From: Elymus sibiricus | Taxonomy: Eukaryota > Streptophyta > Magnoliopsida > Poales > Poaceae | Length of the DNA stretch: 64,000 bases | Direction: 5' to 3' | Assembly (NCBI GenBank): GCA_039707655.1 | Contig: CM077676.1 | Coordinates: 454,264,379-454,328,378 of the forward strand | In this document: one piece after another, positions 32,378 to 47,400 of the stretch | Layout of the letters: every line of letters starts with the position of its first letter | Numbering within the stretch: position 1 is the first letter of the stretch | The notes under the pieces: generated by a model | Database searches by the model: none | What the model saw: only the letters and a program-made list of their open reading frames with translations | What the model was told of the DNA's origin: nothing | Translations under genes and position numbers: made by a program

Positions 32378-35300
32378 ATTTCTTCCTGTGGCGTGCTACT
32401 ATCCAGAGGAGGTACAATTACCTCATCAAGTTCTACTTTCCTCCCACTCACTTCTTTCGAGAGAAACTCCTTCTCTAGAAAGGATCCATTCTTAGCAACG
32501 AAAACCTTGCCTTCGGATCTGTGGTAGAAGGTGTACCCAACGATCTCTTTTGGGTATCCTATGAAGACGCACTTATCCGCTTTGGGTTTGAGCTTATCAG
32601 GCTGAAGCCTTTTGACATAAGCATCGCAGCCCCAAACTTTCAGAAACGACAGCTTAGGTTTCTTACCAAACCACAGTTCATACGGTGTCGTCTCAACGGA
32701 TTTAGACGGTGCCCTTTTTAAAGTTAATGTAGCTGTCTCTAATGCATATCCCCAAAATGATAGTGGCAAATCAGTAAGAGACATCATAGAACGCACCATA
32801 TCCAATAGTGTACGATTACGATGTTCGGACATACCATTACGCTGTGGTGTTCCAGGTGGCGTCAACTGTGAAACAATTCCACATCGTCTTAAGTGAGTGC
32901 CAAACTCGTAACTCAAATATTCTCCTTCATGATCAGATCGTAAGAACTTTATTTTCTTGTTACGATGATTCTCTACTTCACTCTGAAATTCTTTGAACTT
33001 TTCAAATGTTTCAGACATATGCTTCATCAAGTAGACATAACCATATCTACTCAAATCATCAGTGAACGTGAGAACATAACGATATCTACCGCGTGCCTCA
33101 ACACTCATCGGACCGCATACATCGGTATGTATTATTTCCAATAAGTTGGTTGCTCGCTCCATTGTTCCGGAGAACGGAGCTTTAGTCATCTTGCCAATAA
33201 GGCACGGTTCACATGTCTCAAATGATTCATAATCAAGAGATTCCAAAAACCCATCTGCATGGAGTTTCTTCATGTATTTAACACTGATATGACCTAAGCG
33301 GCAGTGCCACAAATATGTGGTACTATCATTATCTTTTTGGCATTCGTGTTATGAACATATGTATTACTACGATCAAGATTCAATAAACCTTTCATTTTAA
33401 GTGCATGATCATCAATGATATTATCCAAATAAATAGAATAACAATTATTCTCTGAAATTGAATAACCGTCTTGCAATAAACACTATCAGATATAATGTTC
33501 ATGCATAACGCAAGCACCAAATAACAATTATTTAGGTTCATCACTAATCCTGAAGGTAGAGAGAGCGTGGCGATGGTGATCACATCAACCTTGGAGACAC
33601 TTCCAATGCACATCGTCACCTCGTTCTTAGCTAGCCCTCGTTTATTCCGAAGCTCCATGTTTCAAGTTGTAAGCAACTGAACAAGTATCAAATACCCAGG
33701 TGCTCCTACGAGTACTAGTAATGTACACATCAATAACATGTATATGAAATATCTTTGTTGACATTGCCAGTCTTATTATCTGCCAGTTACTTTGGGGAAG
33801 TTCCGCTCCCTGTGAAATTTCCCTTTGCAATGGGAGCACTAAGTCTTGGGTTTGGTTCAGCCTTGGGTTTCTTCGCGTGAGCGGCAACTGTTTTACCGTT
33901 CTTCTTGAAGTCCCCTTTTCTTTCCCTTGCCCTTCTTGAAACTAGTGGTCTTATTAACCATCAACACTTGATGCTCCCTTTTTGATTTCTACATCCGCAG
34001 ATTGTAGCATCGCGAATAGCTTAAGGATCTTTCTATCCCTTGCATGTTTATAGTTCATCACGAAGATCCAGTAGCTTAGTGATAGTGACTAGAGAAATCT
34101 ATCAATCACCACTTTATTCGGAAGTCTAACTCCCACTTGATTCAAGTGTTTGAAGTACTCAGACATTCTGAGTACATGCTCACTAATGGAGCTGTTCTCC
34201 TACATCTTGTAGCTATAGAACTTGTCGAAGGTGTCATACCTCTCGACCCGGGTGTGAGCTTGAAAAACAAATTTTCAGCTCTTGGAACATCTCATATGCT
34301 CCGTGTTGCTCAAAACATATTTGGAGCTCCGGTTCGAAGCCGTAAAGTATGGCGCACTGAACTATCGAGTAGTCATCTTTTCTTGTCTGCCAGACGTTCA
34401 TAACGTCCTGAGACGAAGCCGTAGGGGTATTTCACTGAGCGGTACATTAAGGACATAAGCCTTCTGTGCATCAGTGAGGACAATCCTCAGATCACGGACC
34501 TAGTCCCAATAGTTGCTTCCATCAACTTTCAACTTGGCTTACTCTAGGAACATATTAAAAACAGTGGAACTAACGCGTGGTTTATCGATCTACAACATTA
34601 AATTGCTAAGACACTTTTGACTATGTTCATGATAATTGAAGTTCAATTAATCAAATAACTTAAGAACTCCCACTTAGATTAACATCCCTCAAGTTGTCTA
34701 AGTGTAACATGATCCACATCAAACTAATCCACGTCCGATCATCACGTGAGGTGGATCAGTTCATCAATGGTGAACATCTTTCATGTTGATCATATCTACT
34801 ATATGACTCATGTTCGACCTTTCGGTCTCTCGTGTTCCGAGGCCATATCTGCATATGCTAGGCTCGTCAAGTTTAACCCAAGTATTCTACATGTGTAAAA
34901 CTGGCTTACACCCGTTGTATGTGAACGAAAGAATCCATCACACCCGATCATCACGTGGTGCTTAGAAGCGTCGAACTTTCGCAACGGTGCATACTCGGGG
35001 AGAACACTTATCTTGAAATTTAGTGAAGGGATCATCTTATAATGCTACCGTCGTCCTAAGCAAAATAAGATGCATAAAAGGATTAACATCACATGCAATT
35101 CAATATATGTGACATGATATGGCCATCATCGAATTGTGCTTTTGATCTCCATCAGCATAGCACCGTCATGATCTCCATCGTCACCGGGTTGGCGCCATGA
35201 TCTCCATCGTAGCGTCATGACACCTTGATCTCCATCGTAGCGTCGTGGTCGTCTCGCCGGCTATTGCTACTACGACTACTGCTAACTCATAGCGGTAAAG

Positions 35301-35847
35301 TAAAGCAATTACGTAGCGTTGGCATTGCATACAATAAAGAGACAACCATATGGCTCCTGCCGGTTGCCTGATAACTTACAAAACATGATCATCTCATACA
35401 ACAACTTATATCACATCATGTCTTGGCCATATCATATCACCAGCATACCCTGCAAAAACAAGTTAGACGTCCTCTACTTTGTTGTTGCAAGTTTTACGTG
35501 GCTGCTACGGGTTTGCAAGAACCGTTCTTACCTACGCAAAACCACAACGTGGTGTAGTGATTGCTTTTTGATCTTCTAAAAAAACCCTCTTCATTGAAAC
35601 CGGTTCAACTAAAGTGAGAGAGACAGACACCCGCCAGTCACCTTTATGCAACGAGTGCACGTAGCGGTGAAACCTGTCTCGCGTAAGCGTACGCGTAATG
35701 TCGGTCCGGGCCGCTTCATCTCACAATACCGCCGAATCAAGTATCAACTAGTAACGGCAAGCAATATGTATACACCCACGCCCACAACTCGTTTGTGTTC
35801 TACTCGTGCAAATCACATCTACGCATAGACCTGGCTCATGATGCCAC

Positions 35848-37586
35848 TGTTGGGGAACGGAGCATGAATTTCAAAAATTTCCTACGCTCATGCAAGATCT
35901 ATTCATGGAGATGCATCGCTACGAGAGGGGAGAGTGTGTCTACGTACCCTCGTAGACCGTTTAGCGGAAGCGTCTCACAACGCGGTTGATGTAGTCGAAC
36001 AATCCTTCGAGCTCCACCGATCGAGTACCGAACGTACGGCACCTCCGAGTTCTAAACACGTGCAGCTCGGTGACGTTCCTCGCCTTCTTGATCCAGCAAG
36101 ACGTCGAGGTAGTAGATGAGTTCCGTCAGCACGACGACGTGGCGACGGTGACGGTGAAGTGATTCTGGCAGGGCTTCGCCTAAGCTCTCCGAAAATATGA
36201 CCGAGGTGGAAAACGGAGATCGGGGCACCGCACACGGCTATGGGACAATTGTCTCTCCAAGGGGTGCCCCTCCTCCGTATATAAAGGAGGGAGGGAGGAG
36301 GCCGGCCCCCTAGGGGTGCGCCAAGTGTGGGGAGTCCTACTAGGACTCCTTAGTCCTAGTAGGATTCCACCTCCCATACGAAGTAGGAAAGGGGGAAGGG
36401 AGAGGGAAAGGAAAGAGGGGGCTGCGCCCCCTCCCCTAGTCCAATTCGGTTTGGGCAAGGGGGGGCGCGCGCCTCCTCACGTGGCCTGCCTCTCCTTTTC
36501 CCGTATGGCCCAATAAGGCCCATTACTTCTCCCGGTGAATTCCCGTAACTCCCCGGTACTCCGAAAAATACCCGAATCACTCGGAACCTTTCCGACGTCC
36601 GAATATAGCCTTCCAATATATGAATCTTTACCTGTCGACCATTTCGAGACTTCTCGTCATGTGCGTGATCTCATCCGGGACTCCGAACAAACTTCGGTCA
36701 CCAACCACATAACTCATATAATACTATATCGTCATCGAACCTTAAGTGTGCGGACCCTACGGATTCGGGAATGATGTAGACATGACCGAGACGACTCTCC
36801 GGTCAATAACCAACAGCGGAACCTGGATGCTCATATTGGTTCCTACATATTCCACGAAGATCTTTATCGGTGAACCTCATATGTCAACATACGTTGTTCC
36901 CTTTGTCCGGCGGTATGTTACTTGTCCGAGATTCGATCGTCGGTATCCAATACCTAGTTCAATCTCATTACAGGAAAGTCTCTTTACTCGTTCCGTAATA
37001 CATCATCTTGCAACTAACACTTTAGTCACGGTGCTTGCAAGGCTTCTGTGATGCTGTATTACCGAGAGGGCCCAGAGATACCTTCTCCGATAGTTGGAGT
37101 GACAAATCCCAATCTCGATCCATGCCAACTCAACAAACACTTTTGGAGATACCTGTAGTGCACCTTTATAATCACCTAGTTACGTTGTGACGTTTGATGC
37201 ACCCTAAGTATTCCTACGGTATCCGGGAGTTGCATGATCTCATGGTCAGAGGAACGTGTATTTGACATAGTGAAAGCAATAGCAATAAACTGAACGATCA
37301 TATGCTATGCTAACGGTTGGGTCATGTCCATCACATCATTCTCCTAATGATGTGATCCCGTTATCAAATGACAACTCATGTCCATGGCCAGGAAACCTTA
37401 ACCATCTTTGATCAACGAGCTAGTCAAGTAGAGGCTTACTAGGGACTCAGTATTTGTTCATTATCCACACATGTATTTAGTTTCCGGTCAATACAATTCT
37501 AGCATGAATAATAAACCATTATCATGAACGGGGAAATATGATAATAAACACTTTATTATTATTGCCTCTAGGGCATATTTCCAACA
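35848..37586 (-). repeat. X LTR 2 (between units 2 and 3)
   Basis: This LTR is 1739 bp, with the same termini, TATA-type box (36285-36277) and hairpins as LTR 1. It has private changes such as TTCTAAACAC (others TTCTACACAC, near 36051). It is shared between two units rather than flanked by its own target duplications. Confidence 0.92.
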
Positions 37587-40500
37587 GTCTCCCACTTGCA
37601 CTAGAGTCAATAATCTAGATTACATCTCCATGTAATTAACACTTAATCAGTTCTAAAGCTGATCATGTTTTGCTTGTGAGCGAGGTTTTAGTCAACGGGT
37701 CTGCAATATTCAGATCCGTGTGTTCTTTGCAAATCTCTATGTCTTATGTAGATGTTGCTACCACACTCTGTTTGGAGCTACTCCAAAAATGATTGCCCCA
37801 CTTTTCATATCCGGTCTGAGACTCATAGTCTTCCGGATCGGTGTTTAAAGCTTGCATCGACGTAACCCTTTACGACGAACTCTTTATCACCTCTATTCCT
37901 GAGAAATTCTTCCTTAGTCATCTTAAGGATATTTTGACCGCTGTCCAGTGATCTACTCCTAGATCACTCTTTGCCAGTTTCATGGCAAAACTCACAGCAT
38001 AGCATACTTTATAGAACCTATGGACGAAGCATAGGGGATGATCTTCATCCTTTCTATTTCTTCTGCCGTGGTCGAGATTTTGAGTCTTACTCAACTTCAC
38101 ACCTTGCACCACAGTCTAGAACTCCTTCTTTGATTGATCCATTTTGAACTTTCTTCAAAAATAATCTTGTCAAGGTATGTGTTTTTGTGAAAGTTCTATG
38201 AAGCGTCTCAATCTATCTTTATAGATTTTGATGCTTTAACATGTAAACAACCTTTACCTAGATCTTCAAGTCTTACTCCACTTCACACCAGGCAAAAAAT
38301 GATTTCTTTGACTTGATCCATTTTGAACTTTTCAAAATCTTATCAAGATGTGTGAACAAACTTTATCAGGTATCTTGATCTATCTCTATAGATCTTGATG
38401 CCCAATCTGTGGATAACTTAAAAACAGGTTTTATTGAAAAACTCCTTTCAATTAATTCTTTATGCTTTTCAGAAATTCTACATCATTTCCAATCAACAAT
38501 ATGTCATCCACATATACTATTAGAAATGCTATAGAGCTCCCACTCACTTTCTTGTAAATACAAGTTTCTCCATAAACTTTGTATAAACCTAAACGCTTTG
38601 ATCAACTCATCAAAGCGAGTATTCCAGCTCCGAGATGCTTGCACCAGTCCATAGATGGATCACTGGAGCTTGCATACTTTGTTAGCTCCTTTAGGATCGA
38701 CAAAAACCTTCCGGCTGTATCATATACAATTCTTCCTTAAGGAATCCATTAAGGAATGCCGTTTTGACGTCCATTTGCCAGATTTCATAATCATAAAATG
38801 CGGCAATTGCTAACATAATTCTGACAGACTTTAGCATCGCTACGGGTGAGATAGTCTCATCGTAGTCAACTCCTTGAACTTGGTGATAACCTTTAGCAAC
38901 AAGTCGAGCTTTATAGACGGTGACATTACCATCAGCGTCCGTCTTTTAAAGATCCATTTATTTTCAATAGCTCGCCGTTCATTGGGCAAGTCTACCAAAG
39001 TCCACACTTTGTTCTCATACATGGATCCAATCTCGGATTTCATGGCCTCAAGCCATTTCTCGGAATCCGGGCTTGCCATCGCTTCTTCATAGTTCAAAGG
39101 TTCACCATTGTCTAGCAACATGACCTCCAAGACTGGATTTCCGTACCACTCTGGTGCGGAACGTGTCCTGGTTGACCTTCAAAGTTCTGTAGTAACTTGA
39201 TCCGAAGCCTCATGATCATCATCATCAACTTCTACTCTGGTCTGTGCTGGTGTCACAGAAATTTCTTCCTGTGGCGTGCTACTATCCAGAGGAGGTACAA
39301 TTACCACATCAAGTTCTACTTTCCTCCCACTCACTTCTTTCGAGAGAAACTCCTTCTCTAGAAAGGATCCATTCTTAGCAACGAAAACCTTGCCTTCGGA
39401 TCTGTGGTAGAAGGTGTACCCAACGATCTCTTTTGGGTATCCTATGAAGACGCACTTATCCGCTTTGGGTTTGACCTTATCAGGCTGAAGCCTTTTGACA
39501 TAAGCATCGCAGCCCCAAACTTTCAGAAACGACAGCTTAGGTTTCTTACCAAACCACAGTTCATACGGTGTCGTCTCAACGGATTTAGACGGTGCCCTTT
39601 TTAAAGTGAATGTAGCTGTCTCTAATGCATATCCCCAAAATGATAGTGGCAAATCAGTAAGAGACATCATAGAACGCACCATATCCAATAGTACGGTTAC
39701 GATGTTCGGACATACCATTACGCTGTGGTGTTCCAGGTGGCATCAACTGTGAAACAATTCCACATCGTCTTAAGTGAGTGCCAAACTCGTAACTCAAATA
39801 TTCTCCTTCACGATCAGATCGTAAGAACTTTATTTTCTTGTTACGATGATTCTCTACTTCACTCTGAAATTCTTTGAACTTTTCAAATGTTTCAAACTTA
39901 TGCTTCATCAAGTAGACATAACCATATCTACTCAAATCATCAGTGAACGTGAGAACATAACGATATCTACCACGCGCCTCAACACTCATCGGACCGCATA
40001 CATCGGTATGTATTATTTCCAATAAGTTGGTTGCTCGCTCCATTGTTCCGGAGAACGGAGTTTTAGTCATCTTGCCAATAAGGCACGGTTCACATGTCTC
40101 AAATGATTCATAATCAAGATATTCCAAAAACCCATCTGCATGGAGTTTCTTCATGTGTTTAACACTGATATGACCTAAGCGGCAGTGTCACAAATATGTG
40201 GTACTATCATTATCTTTTTGGCATTCGTGTTATGAACATATGTATTACTACGATCAAGATTCAATAAACCTTTCATTTTAAGTGCATGATCATCAATGAT
40301 ATTATCCAAATAAATAGAATAACAATTATTCTATGAAATTGAATAACCGTCTTGCAATAAACACTATCAGATATAATGTTCATGCATAACGCAAGCACCA
40401 AATAACAATTATTTAGGTTCATCACTAATCCTGAAGGTAGAGAGAGCGTGGCGATGGTGATCACATCAACCTTGGAGACACTTCCAATGCACATCGTCAC

Positions 40501-42728
40501 CTCGTTCTTAGCTAGCCCTCGTTTATTCCGAAGCTCCATGTTTCAAGTTGTAAGCAACTGAACAAGTATCAAATACCCAGGTGCTCCTACGAGTACTAGT
40601 AATGTACACATCAATAACATGTATATCAAATATCTTTGTTGACATTGCCAGTCTTATTATCTGCCAGTTACTTTGGGGAAGTTCCGCTCCCTGTGAAATT
40701 TCCCTTTGCAATGGGAGCACTAAGTCTCGGGTTTGGTTCAGCCTTGGGTTTCTTCGCGTGAGCGGCAACTGTTTTACCGTTCTTCTTGAAGTCCCCTTTT
40801 CTTTCCCTTGCCCTTCTTGAAACTAGTGGTCTTATTAACCATCAACACTTGATGCTCCCTTTTTGATTTCTACATCCGCAGATTGTAGCATCGCGAATAG
40901 CTTAAGGATCTTTCTATCCCTTGCATGTTTATAGTTCATCACGAAGATCCAGTAGCTTAGTGATAGTGACTAGAGAAATCTATCAATCACCACTTTATTC
41001 GGAAGTCTAACTCCCACTTGATTCAAGTGTTTGAAGTACTCAGACATTCTGAGTACATGCTCACTAACGGAGCTGTTCTCCTCCATCTTGTAGCTATAGA
41101 ACTTGTCGAAGGTGTCATACCTCTCGACCCGGGTGTGAGCTTGAAAAACAAATTTTCAGCTCTTGGAACATCTCATATGCTCCGTGTTGCTCAAAACATA
41201 TTTGGAGCTCCGGTTCTAAGCCGTAAAGTATGGCGCACTGAACTATCGAGTAGTCATCTTTTCTTGTCTGCCAGACGTTCATAACGTCCTCAGACGAAGC
41301 CGTAGGGGTATTTCACTGAGCGGTACATTAAGGACATAAGCCTTCTGTGCATCAGTGAGGACAATCCTCAGATCACGGACCTAGTCCCAATAGTTGCTTC
41401 CATCAACTTTCAACTTGGCTTACTCTAGGAACATATTAAAAACAGTGGAACTAACGCGTGGTTTATCGATCTACAACATTAAATTGCTAAGACACTTTTG
41501 ACTATGTTCATGATAATTGAAGTTCAATTAATCAAATAACTTAAGAACTCCCACTTAAATTAACATCCCTCAAGTTGTCTAAGTGTAACATGATCCACAT
41601 CAAACTAATCCACGTCCGATCATCACGTGAGGTGGATCAGTTCATCAATGGTGAACATCTTTCATGTTGATCATATCTACTATATGACTCATGTTCGACC
41701 TTTCGGTCTCTCGTGTTCCGAGGCCATATCTGCATATGCTAGGCTCGTCAAGTTTAACCCAAGTATTCTACATGTGTAAAACTGGCTTACACCCGTTGTA
41801 TGTGAACGAAAGAATCCATCACACCCGATCATCACGTGGTGCTTAGAAGCGTCGAACTTTCGCAACGGTGCATACTCGGGGAGAACACTTATCTTGAAAT
41901 TTAGTGAAGGGATCATCTTATAATGCTACCGTCGTCCTAAGCAAAATAAGATGCATAAAAGGATTAACATCACATGCAATTCAATATATGTGATATGATA
42001 TGGCCATCATCGAATTGTGCTTTTGATCTCCATCAGCATAGCACCGTCATGATCTCCATCGTCACCGGGTTGGCGCCATGATCTCCATCGTAGCGTCGTG
42101 ACACCTTGATCTCCATCGTAGCGTCGTGGTCGTCTCGCCGGCTATTGCTACTACGACTACTGCTAACTCATAGCAGTAAAGTAAAGCAATTACATAGCGT
42201 TGGCATTGCATACAATAAAGAGACAACCATATGGCTCCTGCCGGTTGCCTGATAACTTACAAAACATGATCATCTCATACAACAACTTATATCACATCAT
42301 GTCTTGGCCATATCATATCACCAGCATACCCTGCAAAAACAAGTTAGACGTCCTCTACTTTGTTGTTGCAAGTTTTACGTGGCTGCTACGGGTTTGCAAG
42401 AACCGTTCTTACCTACGCAAAACCACAACGTGGTGTAGTGATTGCTTTTTGATCTTCTAAAAGAACCCTCTTCATTGAAACCGGTTCAACTAAAGTGAGA
42501 GAGACAGACACCCGCCAGTCACCTTTATGCAACGAGTGCACGTAGCGGTGAAACCTGTCTCGCGTAAGCGTACGCGTAATGTCGGTCCGGGCCGCTTCAT
42601 CTCACAATACCGCCGAATCAAGTATCAACTAGTAACGGCAAGCAATATGTATACACCCACGCCCACAACTCGTTTGTGTTCTACTCGTGCAAATCACATC
42701 TACGCATAGACCTGGATCATGATGCCAC
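37587..42728 (-). pseudogene. X internal unit 3 (full length, non-coding decay)
   Basis: The full-length internal region is 5142 bp. Next to LTR 2 is the polypurine stretch (GTGGGAGAC on the minus strand). The coding order is gag, protease, integrase, RT, RNase H, all fragmentary. The longest open pieces are integrase parts at 40154-39654 and 39718-39179. The gag start codon is lost: the equivalent of Y's ATG reads ATA near 41464, and the next codons are out of frame. The 4-nt RT deletion (near 38944) and the short integrase deletion near 39690 match unit 1. The stretch from 41448 to 42728 is untranslated leader. Confidence 0.82.
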
Positions 42729-44467
42729 TGTTGGGGAACGGAGCATGAATTTCAAAAATTTCCTACGCTCACGCAAGATCTATTCATGGAGATGCATCGC
42801 TACGAGAGGGGAGAGTGTGTCTACGTACCCTCGTAGACCGTTTAGCGGAAGCGTCTCACAACGCGGTTGATGTAGTCGAACAATCCTTCAAGCTCCACCG
42901 ATCGAGTACCGAACGTACGGCACCTCCGAGTTCTACACACGTGCAGCTCGGTGACGTTCCTCGCCTTCTTGATCCAGCAAGACGTCGAGGTAGTAGATGA
43001 GTTCCGTCAGCACGACGACGTGGCGACGGTGATGGTGAAGTGATTCCGGCAGGGCTTCGCCTAAGCTCTCCGAAAATATGACCGAGGTGGAAAACGGAGA
43101 TCGGGGCACCGCACACGGCTATGGGACAATTGTCTCTCCAAGGGGTGCCCCTCCTCCGTATATAAAGGAGGGAGGGAGGAGGCCGCCCCCCTAGGGGTGC
43201 GCCAAGTGTGGGGAGTCCTACTAGGACTCCTTAGTCCTAGTAGGATTCCACCTCCCATACGAAGTAGGAAAGGGGGAAGGGAGAGGGAAAGGAAAGAGGG
43301 GGCTGCGCCCCCTCCCCTAGTCCAATTCGGTTTGGGCAAGGGGGGGCGCGCGCCTCCTCACGTGGCCTGCCTCTCCTTTTCCCGTATGGCCCAATAAGGC
43401 CCATTACTTCTCCCGGTGAATTCCCGTAACTCCCCGGTACTCCGAAAAATACCCGAATCACTCGGAACCTTTCCGACGTCCGAATATAGCCTTCCAATAT
43501 ATGAATCTTTACCTCTCGACCATTTCGAGACTCCTCATCATGTCCGTGATCTCATCCGGGACTCCGAACAAACTTCGGTCACCAATCACATAACTCATAT
43601 AATACTATATCGTCATCGAACCTTAAGTGTGCGGACCCTACGGATTCGGGAATGATGTAGACATGACCGAGACGACTCTCCGGTCAATAACCAACAGCGG
43701 AACCTGGATGCTCATATTGGTTCCTACATATTCCACGAAGATCTTTATCGGTGAACCTCATATGTCAACATACGTTGTTCCCTTTGTCCGGCGGTATGTT
43801 ACTTGCCCGAGATTCGATCGTCGGTATCCAATACCTAGTTCAATCTCGTTACCGGCAAGTCTCTTTACTCGTTCTGTAATACATCATCTTGCAACTAACA
43901 CTTTAGTCACGGTGCTTGCAAGGCTTCTGTGATGCTGTATTACCGAGAGGGCCCAGAGATACCTTCTCCGATAGTTGGAGTGACAAATCCCAATCTCGAT
44001 CCATGCCAACTCAACAAACACTTTTGGAGATACCTGTAGTGCACCTTTATAATCACCCAGTTACGTTGTGACGTTTGATGCACCCTAAGTATTCCTACGG
44101 TATCCGGGAGTTGCATGATCTCTTGGTCAGAGGAACGTGTATTTGACATAGTGAAAGCAATAGCAATAAACTGAACGATCATATGCTATGCTAACGGTTG
44201 GGTCATGTCCATCACATCATTCTCCTAATGATGTGATCCCGTTATCAAATGACAACTCATGTCCATGGTCAGGAAACCTTAACCATCTTTGATAAACGAG
44301 CTAGTCAAGTAGAGGCTTACTAGGGACTCAGTATTTGTTCATTATCCACACATGTATTTAGTTTCCGGTCAATACAATTCTAGCATCAATAATAAACCAT
44401 TATCATGAACGGGGAAATATGATAATAAACACTTTATTATTATTGCCTCTAGGGCATATTTCCAACA
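42729..44467 (-). repeat. X LTR 3 (between units 3 and 4)
   Basis: This LTR is 1739 bp, with its TATA-type box at 43166-43158. It shares GGCCGCCCCC (near 43180) with LTR 4, where LTRs 1 and 2 have GGCCGGCCCC. Confidence 0.92.
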
Positions 44468-47400
44468 GTCTCCCACTTGCACTAGAGTCAATAATCTAGA
44501 TTACATCTCCATGTAATTAACACTTAATCAGTTCTAAAGCTGATCATGTTTTGCTTGTGAGCGAGGTTTTAGTCAACGGGTCTGCAATATTCAGATCCGT
44601 GTGTTCTTTGCAAATCTCTATGTCTTATGTAGATGTTGCTACCACACTCTGTTTGGAGCTACTCCAAAAATGATTGCCCCACTTTTCATATCCGGTCTGA
44701 GACTCATAGTCTTCCGGATCGGTGTTTAAAGCTTGCATCGACGTAACCCTTTACGACGAACTCTTTATCACCTCTATTCCTGAGAAATTCTTCCTTAGTC
44801 ATCTTAAGGATATTTTGACCGCTGTCCAGTGATCTACTCCTAGATCACTCTTTGCCAGTTTCATGGCAAAACTCACAGCATAGCATACTTTATAGAACCT
44901 ATGGACGAAGCATAGGGGATGATCTTCATCCTTTCTATTTCTTCTGCCGTGGTCGAGATTTTGAGTCTTACTCAACTTCACACCTTGCACCACAGTCTAG
45001 AACTCCTTCTTTGATTGATCCATTTTGAACTTTCTTCAAAAATAATCTTGTCAAGGTATGTGTTTTTGTGAAAGTTCTATGAAGCGTCTCAATCTATCTT
45101 TATAGATTTTGATGCTTTAACATGTAAACAACCTTTACCTAGATCTTCAAGTCTTACTCCACTTCACACCAGGCAAAAAATGATTTCTTTGACTTGATCC
45201 ATTTTGAACTTTTCAAAATCTTATCAAGATGTGTGAACAAACTTTATCAGGTATCTTGATCTATCTCTATAGATCTTGATGCCCAATCTGTGGATAACTT
45301 AAAAACAGGTTTTATTGAAAAACTCCTTTCAATTAATTCTTTATGCTTTTCAGAAATTCTACATCATTTCCAATCAACAATATGTCATCCACATATACTA
45401 TTAGAAATGCTATAGAGCTCCCACTCACTTTCTTGTAAATACAAGTTTCTCCATAAACTTTGTATAAACCTAAACGCTTTGATCAACTCATCAAAGCGAG
45501 TATTCCAGCTCCGAGATGCTTGCACCAGTCCATAGATGGATCACTGGAGCTTGCATACTTTGTTAGCTCCTTTAGGATCGACAAAAACCTTCCGGCTGTA
45601 TCATATACAATTCTTCCTTAAGGAATCCATTAAGGAATGCCGTTTTGACGTCCATTTGCCAGATTTCATAATCATAAAATGCGGCAATTGCTAACATAAT
45701 TCTGACAGACTTTAGCATCGCTACGGGTGAGATAGTCTCATCGTAGTCAACTCCTTGAACTTGGTGATAACCTTTAGCAACAAGTCGAGCTTTATAGACG
45801 GTGACATTACCATCAGCGTCCGTCTTTTAAAGATCCATTTATTTTCAATAGCTCGCCGTTCATTGGGCAAGTCTACCAAAGTCCACACTTTGTTCTCATA
45901 CATGGATCCAATCTCGGATTTCATGGCCTCAAGCCATTTCTCGGAATCCGGGCTTGCCATCGCTTCTTCATAGTTCGAAGGTTCACCATTGTCTAGCAAC
46001 ATGACCTCCAAGACTGGATTTCCGTACCACTCTGGTGCGGAACGTGTCCTGGTTGACCTTCGAAGTTCTATAGTAACTTGATCCGAAGCCTCATGATCAT
46101 CATCATCAACTTCTACTCCGGTCTGTGCTGGTGTCACAGAAATTTCTTCCTGTGGCGTGCTACTATCCAGAGGAGGTACAATTACCACATCAAGTTCTAC
46201 TTTCCTCCCACTCACTTCTTTCGAGAGAAACTCCTTCTCTAGAAAGGATCCATTCTTAGCAACGAAAACCTTGCCTTCGGATCTATGGTAGAAGGTGTAC
46301 CCAACGATCTCTTTTGGGTATCCTATGAAGACGCACTTATCCGCTTTGGGTTTGAGCTTATCAGGCTGAAGCCTTTTGACATAAGCATCGCAGCCCCAAA
46401 CTTTCAGAAACGACAGCTTAGGTTTCTTACCAAACCACAGTTCATACGGTGTCGTCTCAACGGATTTAGACGGTGCCCTTTTTAAAGTGAATGTAGCTGT
46501 CTCTAATGCATATCCCCAAAATGATAGTGGCAAATCAGTAAGAGACATCATAGAACGCACCATATCCAATAGTGTACGATTACGATGTTCGGACATACCA
46601 TTACGCTCAGGTGTTCCAGGTGGCGTCAACTGTGAAACAATTCCACATCGTCTTAAGTGAGTGCCAAACTCGTAACTCAAATATTCTCCTTCACGATCAG
46701 ATCGTAAGAACTTTATTTTCTTGTTACGATGATTCTCTACTTCACTCTGAAATTCTTTGAACTTTTCAAATGTTTCAGACTTATGCTTCATCAAGTAGAC
46801 ATAACCATATCTACTCAAATCATCAGTGAACGTGAGAACATAACGATATCTACCACGCGCCTCAACACTCATCGGACCGCATACATCGGTATGTATTATT
46901 TCCAATAAGTTGGTTGCTCGCTCCATTGTTCCGGAGAACGGAGTTTTAGTCATCTTGCCAATAAGGCACGGTTCACATGTCTCAAATGATTCATAATCAA
47001 GATATTCCAAAAACCCATCTGCATGGAGTTTCTTCATGTGTTTAACACTGATATGACCTAAGCGGTAGTGTCACAAATATGTGGTACTATCATTATCTTT
47101 TTGGCATTCGTGTTATGAACATATGTATTACTACGATCAAGATTCAATAAACCTTTCATTTTAAGTGCATGATCATCAATGATATTATCCAAATAAATAG
47201 AATAACAATTATTCTATGAAATTGAATAACCGTCTTGCAATAAACACTATCAGATATAATGTTCATGCATAACGCAAGCACCAAATAACAATTATTTAGG
47301 TTCATCACTAATCCTGAAGGTAGAGAGAGCGTGGCGATGGTGATCACATCAACCTTGGAGACACTTCCAATGCACATCGTCACCTCGTTCTTAGCTAGCC

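Larger units (their letters stand above)
22918..35847 (-). pseudogene. X internal unit 2 (split by element Y; RT/RNase H end deleted)
   Basis: Unit 2 begins abruptly in the integrase/RT linker (22918-23043), is interrupted by Y plus its duplicated ATTTC (23044-32382), and resumes at 32383. The remainder carries integrase (open from about 33312 down to 32383), a degenerate protease and gag, the untranslated leader and the altered PBS, reaching LTR 2 at 35848. A 22-nt deletion between short TTGA repeats near 22977 is private to this copy. Everything 3' of the linker (RT, RNase H, polypurine tract) and one LTR was lost in the fusion with unit 1. Confidence 0.8.
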
